Assembly (NCBI GenBank): GCA_016213325.1
Contig: JACRAY010000009.1
Location: 62,001-126,000 of the forward strand
DNA length: 64,000 nt
Source: Burkholderiales bacterium
GTDB taxonomy: Bacteria; Pseudomonadota; Gammaproteobacteria; Burkholderiales; Burkholderiaceae_C
Reading direction: 5' to 3'
The position numbers were made by a program, and so were the translations under genes. The notes beneath the pieces are model-generated. The model was not told where the DNA came from, ran no database searches, and worked only from the letters and a program-made list of their open reading frames with translations. Shown piece after piece: positions 50,720 to 58,857 of this stretch. Position 1 is the first letter of the stretch. The number at the start of each line of letters is the position of its first letter.

Positions 50720-51484
50720 ATGAGTGGATCGTGGCCGGCTATGCTCCCGACTGCGCGACGGCTGCCCGGCGCTGTCCTGCTGGCGGCTGCCAGCCTGGGC
50801 GGCTGGGCCGTGCTCGCGTGGATGGCCCTCGACATGGATCACCCCTGGGTGCTCTCCACCATGCCCACGGGGCCGTCCTGGTCGCCCGAAAACGTGGGCG
50901 CGATCTTCGCGATGTGGGCCGTCATGATGGCGGCGATGATGCTGCCTTCGGCGCTGCCGGTGCTGCTGGCTTTCGTGCGACTGAGCGTGCAGCAGGGCGA
51001 ACGGGCGCGAGCCCGCACCTTCGTGGCCGCCTACCTGGCGGTGTGGGCCGGTTTCAGCGCAGCGGCGACCGCGCTGCAGTGGGCGCTGCAAAGCATGGAC
51101 TGGATCGACCCCATGATCGTGAGCCGATCGCCCGCGCTCAACGCCGCCTTGTTGCTGGTCGCGGGCGCCTACCAGTTCTCGCCGCTCAAGCGCGCGTGCC
51201 TTGCGCAATGCCGGTCGCCCTTCGGTTTCCTCCTGGGCGAATGGCGGGCCGGGGCGCGCGGCGCATTCGTGATGGGCCTGTGGCACGGCATGCTCTGCAC
51301 CGGCTGCTGCTGGGCGCTGATGCTGCTGCTGTTCGTGGGCGGCGTGATGAACCTCGCCTGGGTCGCCGCGGTGGCGGTGGCCGTCGCCGTCGAAAAACTC
51401 GCGCCGCGCGGCGACCAGGTAGGCCGGGCGATGGGGGCCGGCCTGTTCGCGGCGGGTTCGCTCAAGCTCCTCGCCATGCTGTAG
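50720..51484 (+). CDS. DUF2182 (predicted metal-binding) integral membrane protein
   Basis: 254 residues with about seven hydrophobic helices. Family motifs are AMWAVMMAAMMLPSALPVLLAF (methionine-rich helix, in pieces), YQFSPLKRACLAQCRSP and GLWHGMLCTGCCWALMLLLF. Together these supply Met, Cys and His residues suited to copper or another soft metal. DUF2182 proteins are often encoded beside DUF1326 genes, as here. No experimental function is known to me. Confidence 0.87.
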   Translation: MSGSWPAMLPTARRLPGAVLLAAASLGGWAVLAWMALDMDHPWVLSTMPTGPSWSPENVGAIFAMWAVMMAAMMLPSALPVLLAFVRLSVQQGERARARTFVAAYLAVWAGFSAAATALQWALQSMDWIDPMIVSRSPALNAALLLVAGAYQFSPLKRACLAQCRSPFGFLLGEWRAGARGAFVMGLWHGMLCTGCCWALMLLLFVGGVMNLAWVAAVAVAVAVEKLAPRGDQVGRAMGAGLFAAGSLKLLAML

Positions 51485-51499
51485 GCTGGCCCGGCGGAT

Positions 51500-51640
51500 G
51501 CTCCTACCGCTTGCTCATGTCCACGCACACCAGCGCCGGCTGGCGGTTCCAGCGCAGGGTGATCACGTAAGGGTGGTTCGGCTCGGTCAGTTCCTTCTCG
51601 CCCTGCATCACCAGCAGCTCCTTCAGCAGCGGCGGCGGCC
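51500..51640 (-). pseudogene. Deleted duplicate of cheX
   Basis: The first 67 bases (51500-51566) match the 3' end of cheX (52621-52687) with one mismatch. A second block (about 51579-51640) matches cheX 52832-52891. About 132 bases (44 codons) between them are missing. The translation PPPLLKELLVMQGEKELTEPN runs straight into HPYVITLRWNRQ. The 5' part of the gene and the CheX active-site helix are gone, so this is a remnant, not a working gene. The esterase gene lies between remnant and intact copy. Confidence 0.85.
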
Positions 51641-51657
51641 GTGTGTGGCCGTGCCCG

Positions 51658-52542
51658 TCAGGGTGCGGTGAAGAACCTCCACGCGAGTGCAGTGCCATCG
51701 ACCTTGTCGCGCCACTCCACTGGGACCATGTGGCCGAGGCCAGTGACCGAATGCAACTCGATGAGCGCACGTCCACGGGCTGGCCAGGCGTGGGACTTCG
51801 TCCGGGCGGCGAGTTCCACTTCCGCCGGGGGCTCGGCGAGGCCGTTCTGCCGCGCGAACGATGCCGCGCTCGCCTGCGCAGAAAGCACGCTGCCGCTCAA
51901 CGCGTGCGGACCGCCGTCGAACGGGTCGCCCGCATCGTCTCGACCTTTGATCATCACGACACGTGGCGTCGGGCCGGTCGAGGTGCACGTGAGGGCATCC
52001 GGCGGCGGCAGGTTGGCCGCTACTGCTGCCAGAGCCGCGATGTCCCGCGGCGCTTCCCAGGCCATCCGGTAGGCCATGTGACCGCCCCCCGAGAACCCGA
52101 ACAGGAAGACCCGGGAGCTGTCGCTGCCGTGCGAGGCCACCGTCGCGCGGATCACCTCGCGCAGGAATGCCACGTCATCGACCCCGTGTTCGCGGGCCAA
52201 CGTCCTGTTGAGCCTGCGGCAATCGTTCCAGGCGAGCATGTAGGCGTCTGGATAGGCCACCACGAACCCGTGCTCCTCGGACAGCTTCTCGAACCCGAAC
52301 CCGGTCTCGTGGCGCATGGCCTCGCCGCTCTGGAACGTCCCATGCAACGCAATCACGAGGGGCTGTCCCGGCTTCGCGTTCGCCGGAACGTAGCGAAGAT
52401 AGCTGCGCTCGACACCGCCGACCTGGACAGCGACCCGCTCGATCTTGCCGCCGGCCGGCGTTTGGGCAATGCCCGGGCAGTGCAGGGCGAGCAAGGCCGC
52501 GATAGTCAGCAGCCGGATCCTGGGAGCCATGGTGTGCGCCAT
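51658..52542 (-). CDS. Secreted alpha/beta-hydrolase esterase (PHB depolymerase/LpqC-like)
   Basis: From the ATG at 52542 (AAGGAGG 5 bases before) the protein has 294 residues. It has an N-terminal signal peptide (IRLLTIAALLALHCPGIAQ). PLVIALHGTFQSGEAM forms the oxyanion strand, GFSGGGHMAYRMA contains the nucleophile serine, and the C-terminal GLGHMVPVEW has the catalytic histidine. This matches the poly(3-hydroxybutyrate) depolymerase/feruloyl-esterase-like family; the true substrate is unknown. It is flanked by direct cheX repeats, which suggests it was inserted or carried by a duplication. Confidence 0.85.
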   Translation of the reverse strand: MAHTMAPRIRLLTIAALLALHCPGIAQTPAGGKIERVAVQVGGVERSYLRYVPANAKPGQPLVIALHGTFQSGEAMRHETGFGFEKLSEEHGFVVAYPDAYMLAWNDCRRLNRTLAREHGVDDVAFLREVIRATVASHGSDSSRVFLFGFSGGGHMAYRMAWEAPRDIAALAAVAANLPPPDALTCTSTGPTPRVVMIKGRDDAGDPFDGGPHALSGSVLSAQASAASFARQNGLAEPPAEVELAARTKSHAWPARGRALIELHSVTGLGHMVPVEWRDKVDGTALAWRFFTAP

Positions 52543-52624
52543 CCTCGCCTCCTTCGCTTGCGAGCGCACTCTCCTCCCCGTCTTGTGCCGCGTCGTTGAC
52601 CTCCGTCAAGGTTTGCGACGGCTC

Positions 52625-53080
52625 CTACCGCTTGCTCATGTCCACGCACACCAGTGCCGGCTGGCGGTTCCAGCGCAGGGTGATCACATAGGGATGCTTG
52701 CGTACGCGCGCCCGGATGCCCGAGGCGCCGTGCAGCTTCATGGGCACCGAGATCTGCAGGCCCGAGCCCAGCGACTTGCGCGCGTTGCCGCCCAGCGTGT
52801 TGGCGATCTCGCCCACGGCGTCCAGCAGGTTGGGCTCGGTCAGTTCGGTCTCGCCCTGCATCAGCAGCAGTTCCTTCAGCAGCGGCGGCGGCATCGACAC
52901 GATCACGTGGCCGTCGTAGCTGCCCGAGAAGGTGACGATGCCGTTGAAGTCGAACCCGTCGATGTCGCCCGTGCCGAGGAAGGCCGAGGTGACCTGCGGC
53001 TCCTGCCGCGTGGTCACCTGGAAGTAGCGCCGCACCGAGTCGACGAACAGCTTGAGCTCGGCTTCGTTGAGGGAATCCAT
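52625..53080 (-). CDS. cheX: CheX-type CheY-P phosphatase
   Basis: The 151 residues match the CheC/CheX/FliY phosphatase fold. LLDAVGEIANTLGGNARKSLG is the active helix with the E-x2-N core that attacks phospho-CheY. GSYDGHVIVSMPPPLLKELL and a final YVITLRWNRQPALVCVD complete it. It lies 18 bases after the cheY-like gene, so its likely job is to dephosphorylate that regulator. A damaged second copy lies at 51500-51640. Confidence 0.83.
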   Translation of the reverse strand: MDSLNEAELKLFVDSVRRYFQVTTRQEPQVTSAFLGTGDIDGFDFNGIVTFSGSYDGHVIVSMPPPLLKELLLMQGETELTEPNLLDAVGEIANTLGGNARKSLGSGLQISVPMKLHGASGIRARVRKHPYVITLRWNRQPALVCVDMSKR

Positions 53081-53098
53081 GGTTGTCTCCAGCGTCCC

Positions 53099-53470
53099 TT
53101 AACGGGGGTCCATCACGTCCAGCAGGGCCATCTTCAGCTCGTCGTCGGTGAACGGCTTGGCCACGAAGCCGCGCGCGCCCAGCTTCAGGGCCTGGATCGC
53201 CGTCGACTTGTCGGACAGCGCGCTCACCACCAGGATGTTGGTGCGCGGCAGGATGCGCAGCAGCTCCCCGATGCACTCCACCCCATCCATCTCGGGCATG
53301 GTGAGGTCCATGGTCACCACCTCGGGCAGGGTCGAGCGGGCGATGCGGATCGCCTCGGCGCCGTTGCGGGCCAGTCCCACCAGCGATACGCGGGTGAGGC
53401 CGCCGTTCTGCACCACCCGCGAGATGCGCGAGCGGATCATGTTGGAATCGTCGACGATCATGAGTCGCAT
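53099..53470 (-). CDS. CheY-like single-domain response regulator
   Basis: The ATG at 53470 gives 123 residues: MRLMIVDDSNMIRSRI has the acidic pair, TMDLTMPEMDG the phosphoacceptor Asp, VSALS the Thr/Ser position and FVAKPFTDDEL the Lys. It sits between the CheA-like sensor (11 bases upstream) and CheX. The three genes make a sensor, receiver and phosphatase set resembling a minimal chemotaxis-type signalling unit without flagellar or receptor genes. Confidence 0.9.
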   Translation of the reverse strand: MRLMIVDDSNMIRSRISRVVQNGGLTRVSLVGLARNGAEAIRIARSTLPEVVTMDLTMPEMDGVECIGELLRILPRTNILVVSALSDKSTAIQALKLGARGFVAKPFTDDELKMALLDVMDPR

Positions 53471-53481
53471 CGCCGCGCCCT

Positions 53482-55611
53482 TCACACTGCGAACCGGACC
53501 CGGAACTCGGTGAACTGGCCCGGCGTGGAGCTGAGCGTGATGCGCGCGCCGAGCTTCTGCACGTTGGCCTGCACCACGTCCAGGCCCACGCCGCGGCCGG
53601 CATGCATGCCCACGACAGCGGCCGTGGAGAAGCCTGGCTTGAAGATGTGGGCCACCACCTGCCGGTCGTCGAAGCTTTCCAGCTGCTCGGGGGAGTACCA
53701 CTTCAAGGCCAGCAGCTTGGAGCGCACCCGGCCGGCGGAAATCCCGGCGCCGTCGTCGCGCACGACCAGCGTCCACTCGCTGTCGCCGCGCATCAGCTGC
53801 GCCCACAGCTTGCCCGCTTCGACCTTGCCGGCGGCGCGCCGTTCCTGCGGGGGCTCGATGCCGTGCGTGACCGCATTGCGCAGCAGCTGCACCGCGATTT
53901 CGCGCACGAGGTCGCCCGCGCGGGGCTCCAGGTCGGCCAATCCGCCCATTGCGATGACAGGTTGCACCTGTCGGCCGGTTTCGGACGCCACGGTGTCGGC
54001 CAGCCGGGACAGCATCGAGTTGACGGCTTCCGGCCCTGCGGCGTCGGGCGCGGTATGGCGTTGCAGCCCGCCCAGGCTCTTGAGCGCGGCCACCTTGTTC
54101 AGCAGTTCTTCCAGCGGCATCGGCAGCGCCAGCAGCGAATTGCCGATGTCGCCTGAGCCGCCGCCCTGGCGCACGCGGTCGAGTTCGTTCTCGAACTGGT
54201 GGGCCTGGCTCGCGATGGTCTCCAGCCCCATGGTGGCGGCGTCGCCCTTGACCGCATGCACGCGGCGGCGGGCTTCGTCCAGCCGCTTCACGATGGCGGC
54301 CTCGCCCTGGGCCGACGAGGTGCTGCGCAGCAGGTCGTTGACTTCCAGCAGGTTCGACTCGGCACGCAGCACGAACTGGCGCAGCATGGCCGGGTCGGTG
54401 TCCACCGCCGACAGCAGCATCGCGAATTCCTTCTGCGAGCGCTGCCGCTCGGAGGCCAGCTTGCGCTCCAGCAGGATGCGCGCCGAGATGTCCTGCACCG
54501 TCACGAGCAGGTGGCGCACGGCGCCGCCTTCCTGCACGCGGTTGAAGTGGAACGACAGGTGCCGGCTCACGTCCTGGCCCAGCCGGTTCCTCATGAACAC
54601 TTCCACCTCGGACAGCGGGTTGATGCCCTGCACCAGCGCTTCCTTGACGTGCGGCGCGAACAGCAGCTGCACGTAGTCGCGCGCGTCGGCCAGCGCCTTC
54701 TCGCTCACCAGCGGCTGCAGCAGCGCGAAGAAGTCGTCGCCGGGATGCAGCAGGCGGCCGAACAGGGCATGCGCCGACTGCGACAGCTGCGAGCCGAGCT
54801 TGAAGTCAGGCGTGATCAGGAACAGCCCTTCGCGCACGCTGGTCAGGATTTCGCGGTTTTCCTCGTTGGCTGCCTCGATGGCGGCGTCGGAGGTGCGCAG
54901 GCGCCCCAGGAACTTGAACAGGATGAACGCGAAGTTGAGCAGCGCCAGCACGATGCCGCCGGTCTGTACCGCCCGCAGGTTGCTGGCACGTTCGGAGGCC
55001 ACGGCTTCCAGCGCGGTGGTCAACTCGTTCATCAGGCCCAGGATCTTCAGGTTGTTGGCCCGGGCGTAGGCGACGGCGGACTGCAACTCGGCGTCCGTCG
55101 CCCTGCCCGCGAGGACCGGGGCGAGCAGTTGCTGGTAGGGCGTCCAGATGCCCTGGGCCTGCGCCAGGATGGCTTCGGCCTTCGGCCCCTCGGCCGCGGG
55201 CAGGTGCACCGGCTTGCCGTCGCCGCCCGGCACCGTGGCGCCGTGCTGGAAGCCCTTGAGCGATGCGTCGAACAGCTTCACGGCGTTGCGCAATTCTTCC
55301 AGGTCCGCATCGGCTGGTGCGCCCTTGGCGCGGGCTGCGTCGACCGACAACAACGCCTTGGCGGTGCGCTGCGACAGCATCCGCTGGCGGCCCGACAGGT
55401 TCACGCCGAGCGCGTCCTCGGCGATCCTGAACGACGTGTAGAAGTTCAGCACCAGCACGCCCAGGTCGAACAGCAGGAAGAAGGCGACCGCGATGATGAT
55501 CTCGCGGTACTTGCCGAACGAGAATCCCTGTCGATTCGCCCGCACGCGCTGCGGCGCCGTCGTGCGGGTGGTGGCTCCTGTCGGGGGGTCGAGGGTGAGT
55601 ACGGCAGACAT
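53482..55611 (-). CDS. CheA-like sensor kinase with NarX/PilJ-type sensory domain and Hpt
   Basis: 709 residues. A membrane helix (39-59) is followed by a periplasmic domain whose start, GVNLSGRQRMLSQRTAKALL (70-89), matches the type IV pili MCP/NarX N-terminal pattern used for nitrate sensing in NarX and PilJ-like proteins. A second helix spans 218-236. A PAS-like region, an Hpt domain with H452 in RRRVHAVKGDAATMGLETI, and a CheA-type HATPase (LLRNAVTHGIEPP, VVRDDGAGIS, GMHAGRGVGLDVV) complete it. It lies 27 bases after nrtD with an AGGAGG site, so it may be co-transcribed with nitrate uptake. Confidence 0.85.
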   Translation of the reverse strand: MSAVLTLDPPTGATTRTTAPQRVRANRQGFSFGKYREIIIAVAFFLLFDLGVLVLNFYTSFRIAEDALGVNLSGRQRMLSQRTAKALLSVDAARAKGAPADADLEELRNAVKLFDASLKGFQHGATVPGGDGKPVHLPAAEGPKAEAILAQAQGIWTPYQQLLAPVLAGRATDAELQSAVAYARANNLKILGLMNELTTALEAVASERASNLRAVQTGGIVLALLNFAFILFKFLGRLRTSDAAIEAANEENREILTSVREGLFLITPDFKLGSQLSQSAHALFGRLLHPGDDFFALLQPLVSEKALADARDYVQLLFAPHVKEALVQGINPLSEVEVFMRNRLGQDVSRHLSFHFNRVQEGGAVRHLLVTVQDISARILLERKLASERQRSQKEFAMLLSAVDTDPAMLRQFVLRAESNLLEVNDLLRSTSSAQGEAAIVKRLDEARRRVHAVKGDAATMGLETIASQAHQFENELDRVRQGGGSGDIGNSLLALPMPLEELLNKVAALKSLGGLQRHTAPDAAGPEAVNSMLSRLADTVASETGRQVQPVIAMGGLADLEPRAGDLVREIAVQLLRNAVTHGIEPPQERRAAGKVEAGKLWAQLMRGDSEWTLVVRDDGAGISAGRVRSKLLALKWYSPEQLESFDDRQVVAHIFKPGFSTAAVVGMHAGRGVGLDVVQANVQKLGARITLSSTPGQFTEFRVRFAV

Positions 55612-55638
55612 GGGATTCCTCCTATCGATTCTTCTTTC

Positions 55639-56454
55639 TCAGGCTGCAAGCTTCTCGACGTGGGCCTGGCGCGTGTACAGGAAGTCGATGACCGCCTTGC
55701 GGTAGTGCACGTAGTCGCTGTCTTCGGCCAGTTCCACGCGGTTGCGCGGGCGCGCGAGCTTCACTTCCAGGATTTCGCCGATGGTCGCGGCCGGGCCGTT
55801 GGTCATCATCACGATGCGGTCGGCCAGCAGCACTGCCTCGTCGACGTCGTGCGTCACCATGACCACCGTGCTGTGCGTCTCGGCGACGATCTGCAGCAGC
55901 TCGTCCTGCAGCTTGGCCCGTGTAAGCGCATCCAGCGCGCCGAACGGCTCGTCCATCAGCAGCACCTGCGGCTCCATCGACAGGGCGCGGGCGATGCCCA
56001 CGCGCTGCTTCATGCCGCCCGAGATTTCGCCCGGGCGCTTGGCAGCAGCAGGGGTCAGGCCCACCAGCTTGAGCGCCGCATCGGTGCGCGCCTTCAGCTG
56101 CGCCTTGGACTGAGTTGCACCAAAAACGCGCTCGACGGCCAGGTACACGTTTTCGAAGCAGGTGAGCCAGGGCAGCAGCGAGTGGTTCTGGAACACCACG
56201 CCGCGATCGGGGCCGGGACCCGAGATTTCGCGGTTGGCGCAGATCAGGCTGCCTTCGGTGGGCTTGGCCAGCCCGGCCAGCAGGTTGAGCAGCGTCGACT
56301 TGCCGCAGCCCGAGTGGCCGATGAGCGCCACGAACTCGCCCTTGGCGACCGTGAGGTCGATGTCGCGCAGCGCGGGGAAGGGGCCCTTCGCCGTCTTGAA
56401 GGTCTGCGCCACGCCCTGGACCTGGATGTACCTGGTGGTCAGGTTCTCGTTCAT
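55639..56454 (-). CDS. nrtD: Nitrate ABC transporter ATP-binding protein NrtD
   Basis: 271 residues from the ATG at 56454. Walker A is GHSGCGKST, the ABC signature is ISGGMKQRVGIARALS, and Walker B is VLLMDEPFGALDALTR followed by the switch THDVDEAVLLADR. The closest relatives are the NrtD/NasD/SsuB-type ATPases of nitrate, cyanate and sulfonate importers, and the operon position behind nrtA-nrtB settles nitrate. It lacks the NrtC-type C-terminal regulatory NrtA-like domain of cyanobacteria. Confidence 0.94.
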   Translation of the reverse strand: MNENLTTRYIQVQGVAQTFKTAKGPFPALRDIDLTVAKGEFVALIGHSGCGKSTLLNLLAGLAKPTEGSLICANREISGPGPDRGVVFQNHSLLPWLTCFENVYLAVERVFGATQSKAQLKARTDAALKLVGLTPAAAKRPGEISGGMKQRVGIARALSMEPQVLLMDEPFGALDALTRAKLQDELLQIVAETHSTVVMVTHDVDEAVLLADRIVMMTNGPAATIGEILEVKLARPRNRVELAEDSDYVHYRKAVIDFLYTRQAHVEKLAA

Positions 56455-56465
56455 GTTTTGTCTCC

Positions 56466-57392
56466 TCAGGCCTTGACGTCTTCGAAGGTGAATGCGGTGG
56501 CCAGCTTGATCAGCGCGAACTCCAGCAGCAGGCCCACCATGCCGATCGTGAAGATCGCGATCACGATGTTCTTCACGTTCAGGTTGTTCCACTCGTCCCA
56601 TACCCAGAAGCCGATGCCCACGCCGCCGGTCAGCATCTCGGCGGCGACGATCACGAGCCAGGCCGTGCCGACCGCGAGGCGCACGCCGGTGAGCATGTAG
56701 GGCAGCACCGCAGGCAACAGGATCTTCGTGACGATCTTCCATTCGGACAGGTTCAGCACGCGCGCTACGTTCATGTAGTCGGCGGGCACGCGTTGCACGC
56801 CGACGGCGGTGTTGATGACCATGGGCCAGATCGAGCAGATGAAGATGGTCCAGATGGCCGCGGGGTTCGCGCCCTTGAACACCATCAGCCCGATCGGCAG
56901 CCAGGCGAGCGGCGACACCGGGCGCAGCAGGCTGATCAGCGGGTTGAACATGCGCGACAGGAAGGTGAAGCGGCCGATCATGAAACCCAGCGGGATACCG
57001 ATGGCGGCCGCCATGCCGAAGCCCATGGCCACGCGCTTGAGCGAGGAGAGCACGTTCCAGCCGATGCCCTGGTCGTTGGGCCCCTTCGAGTAGAACGGGT
57101 CGCCGAACACCACCAGCGCCTGCTTGTACGTGTCGACGGGCGAGGGGAAGCCGCTGGTGCTGCTGATGGAAACCAGCGCCCAGATGCCCACCAGCAATCC
57201 CAGGCCCAGGATCGGTGGCAGGACTCTCAGCCAGAGTGCGCGCCAGTCGAAAGGCGTGCGGATCGGCGCGTCGTTGGCGGCGACCGGCGTTGCCGCCGGC
57301 ACCTCCTTGACGCTGCGCTTCGGTGCGGCCACGGCCTCGGTGCGCGGCTCGCGAGCTTCCAGGGGAGAGTGGAAAACGGCGCTGACCATCAT
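56466..57392 (-). CDS. nrtB: Nitrate ABC transporter permease NrtB
   Basis: 308 residues starting at 57392, where the ATG overlaps the nrtA stop (ATGA). After a 60-residue cytoplasmic N-terminus come six hydrophobic helices. The EAA-type loop GVQRVPADYMNVARVLNLSEWKIVTKILLPAVLPYM (in pieces) contacts the ATPase, and TAWLVIVAAEMLTGGVGIGFWVWD is the NrtB/NtrB family mark. It forms the membrane channel of the nitrate importer. Confidence 0.95.
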   Translation of the reverse strand: MMVSAVFHSPLEAREPRTEAVAAPKRSVKEVPAATPVAANDAPIRTPFDWRALWLRVLPPILGLGLLVGIWALVSISSTSGFPSPVDTYKQALVVFGDPFYSKGPNDQGIGWNVLSSLKRVAMGFGMAAAIGIPLGFMIGRFTFLSRMFNPLISLLRPVSPLAWLPIGLMVFKGANPAAIWTIFICSIWPMVINTAVGVQRVPADYMNVARVLNLSEWKIVTKILLPAVLPYMLTGVRLAVGTAWLVIVAAEMLTGGVGIGFWVWDEWNNLNVKNIVIAIFTIGMVGLLLEFALIKLATAFTFEDVKA

Positions 57393-58645
57393 GCGGCTCC
57401 TGCTGCGTTGACCTTGAACGAGTCGGCGTACTTCTTCGGCTCCTTGCCGTCCCACACCACGCCGTCGATCATCTTGCTGGTGCGCATGACGTCCTTGGGG
57501 ACGGGCGTCTTGCTGGCGGTGGCGGCCTGCTTGTAGATCTCGATCTGGTTGATCTGCCTGGCAATGCCCAGGTAGTCGGGGTGCTGCTTGATCAGGCCCC
57601 AGCGCTTGTGCTGCGTGAGGAACCACATGCCGTCGGACAGGTAGGGGAACGTGGCCGCGCCGTCGTTGTAGAACTTCATGTGGTTCGGGTCGTCCCAGGT
57701 CTTGCCCAGGCCGTTCTGGTAGCGGCCCAGGATGCGCTGGTTGATCGCATCCACGCTGGTATTGACGTAGCTCTTGTCGGCCACGGTCTCGGCCATCTTC
57801 ATCTTGTTCTGCAGGCCCCCATCGATCCAGCGGCCGGCCTCCAGGATGGCCGCCGTCACCGCGCGGGCCGTGTTGGGATACTTCTTGACGAACTCGGCCG
57901 TGGTGCCGAGGGTCTTTTCGGGATGGTCCTTCCAGATGTCCTGAGTGGTCACCGCGGTGATCCCGATGCCATCCATGATCGCGCGGTGGCCCCAGGGCTC
58001 GCCCACGCAGAAACCGTCCATGTTGCCTACGCGCATGTTCGCCACCATCTGCGGCGGCGGCACCACGATGGCCTTGGCGTCCTTGAACGGGTTGATGCCC
58101 GCACTGGCCAGCCAGTAGTACAGCCACATGGCGTGGGTGCCTGTCGGGAAGGTCTGGGCGAAGGTGTACTCGCGCTTGTCGGAGGCCATCAGCCTGGCCA
58201 GCGAAGCTGCGTCCACCGCGCCCTTGTCGGCGATCTTCTTCGACAGCGTGATGGCCTGGCCGTTGTTGTTGAGGCTCATCAGGATGGCCATGTCCTTCTT
58301 GGGGCCGCTGGTGCCCATGTGCACCCCGTAGATCAGGCCGTACAGCACATGGGCGAAGTCCAGCTCGCCGTTCACCAGCTTGTCGCGCACGCCGGCCCAG
58401 CTGGCTTCCTTGGTCGGGATGATCTTCACGCCGTATTTCTTGTCGATGCCCAGCACCGAAGCCATCACCACGCTGGCGCAGTCGGTCAGCGGGATGAAGC
58501 CGATCTTCACCTCCTCCTTCTCGGGCTTGTCGGAGCCCTGTGCGTACACCGCGCTGCGCAAGGCGGGCGAGATGCCCACGGCGCCCGCGGCTGCGGCCTG
58601 CAGCACGGTGCGTCGGGTCAGTCGGGATTTCAGAAGGTCGGTCAT
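57389..58645 (-). CDS. nrtA: Nitrate ABC transporter substrate-binding protein NrtA
   Basis: From the ATG at 58645 (GGAG site) it has 418 residues. The N-terminus SRLTRRTVLQAAAAGAVG is a twin-arginine signal ending near AVYAQ. The CmpA/NrtA fold follows with VKIGFIPLTDCASVVMA, KEASWAGVRDKLVNGELDFAH, SLNNNGQAITLS and FCVGEPWGHRAIMDGIG (in pieces). It captures nitrate in the periplasm. The upstream leader has a sigma54-type promoter and an ANTAR antitermination structure, so expression needs both nitrogen limitation and a nitrate/nitrite signal (inference). Confidence 0.95.
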   Translation of the reverse strand: MTDLLKSRLTRRTVLQAAAAGAVGISPALRSAVYAQGSDKPEKEEVKIGFIPLTDCASVVMASVLGIDKKYGVKIIPTKEASWAGVRDKLVNGELDFAHVLYGLIYGVHMGTSGPKKDMAILMSLNNNGQAITLSKKIADKGAVDAASLARLMASDKREYTFAQTFPTGTHAMWLYYWLASAGINPFKDAKAIVVPPPQMVANMRVGNMDGFCVGEPWGHRAIMDGIGITAVTTQDIWKDHPEKTLGTTAEFVKKYPNTARAVTAAILEAGRWIDGGLQNKMKMAETVADKSYVNTSVDAINQRILGRYQNGLGKTWDDPNHMKFYNDGAATFPYLSDGMWFLTQHKRWGLIKQHPDYLGIARQINQIEIYKQAATASKTPVPKDVMRTSKMIDGVVWDGKEPKKYADSFKVNAAGAA

Positions 58646-58669
58646 GTCGGGCTCCACGAGGCAGTTGCA

Positions 58670-58725
58670 CAAAACAAAACAGGCGTCCGCACTCGGCACG
58701 TAGCACCGTGCCGGTGGGGACGCCT
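58670..58725 (-). terminator. Attenuator (intrinsic terminator) in the nrtA leader
   Basis: On the minus strand AGGCGTCC (58725-58718) pairs with GGACGCCT (58688-58681), with an inner hairpin GGCACG/CGTGCC between them. GTTTTGTTTTG (58680-58670) follows at once. It lies 25 bases before the nrtA start. The left arm is also complementary to ACGCCT at 58751-58746, just after the second ANTAR hairpin, offering an alternative antiterminator pairing. Confidence 0.75.
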
Positions 58726-58749
58726 TCGTCCGGAACGACCGCTTGAGGC

Positions 58750-58796
58750 GTGCTTCGCCGTTGAAGCACTTGCGGTCAGCGAACCATCATTGGTTC
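58750..58796 (-). promoter_or_regulatory. Two-hairpin ANTAR-binding RNA leader (NasT target)
   Basis: Read on the minus strand. Hairpin 1 (58796-58781) is GAACC-AATGAT-GGTTC. Hairpin 2 (58769-58750) is GTGCTTC-AACGGC-GAAGCAC, flanked by a longer GACCGC/GCGGTC clamp (58777-58772 with 58742-58737). Both loops are six bases with A at position 1 and G at position 4, the defining feature of ANTAR protein targets. The linker is 11 bases. A terminator follows directly. Confidence 0.8.
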
Positions 58797-58809
58797 ATGC
58801 AGGGGATTG

Positions 58810-58826
58810 AGCAAGGTGCGTGCCAA
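58810..58826 (-). promoter_or_regulatory. Sigma54-type promoter of nrtABD
   Basis: The minus strand reads TTGGCACGCACCTTGCT, a full match to TTGGCAC-N5-TTGC(A/T). Transcription would begin near 58799, just ahead of the first ANTAR hairpin, leaving a 154-base leader before nrtA. Confidence 0.82.
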
Positions 58827-58857
58827 CCTGCTGCCGGTGCCTGTGCACCAATGTGAA

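Noticed and set aside
54199..56700. 833-codon open frame on the plus strand opposite the CheA-like kinase and nrtD
   Set aside because: Shadow frame; the opposite strand has Walker, Hpt and HATPase motifs.
58836..58849. GGTGC-N4-GCACC dyad as an NtrC site for nrtA
   Set aside because: The half-sites point the wrong way (NtrC sites read GCACC...GGTGC), and it sits too close to the promoter at about -45.
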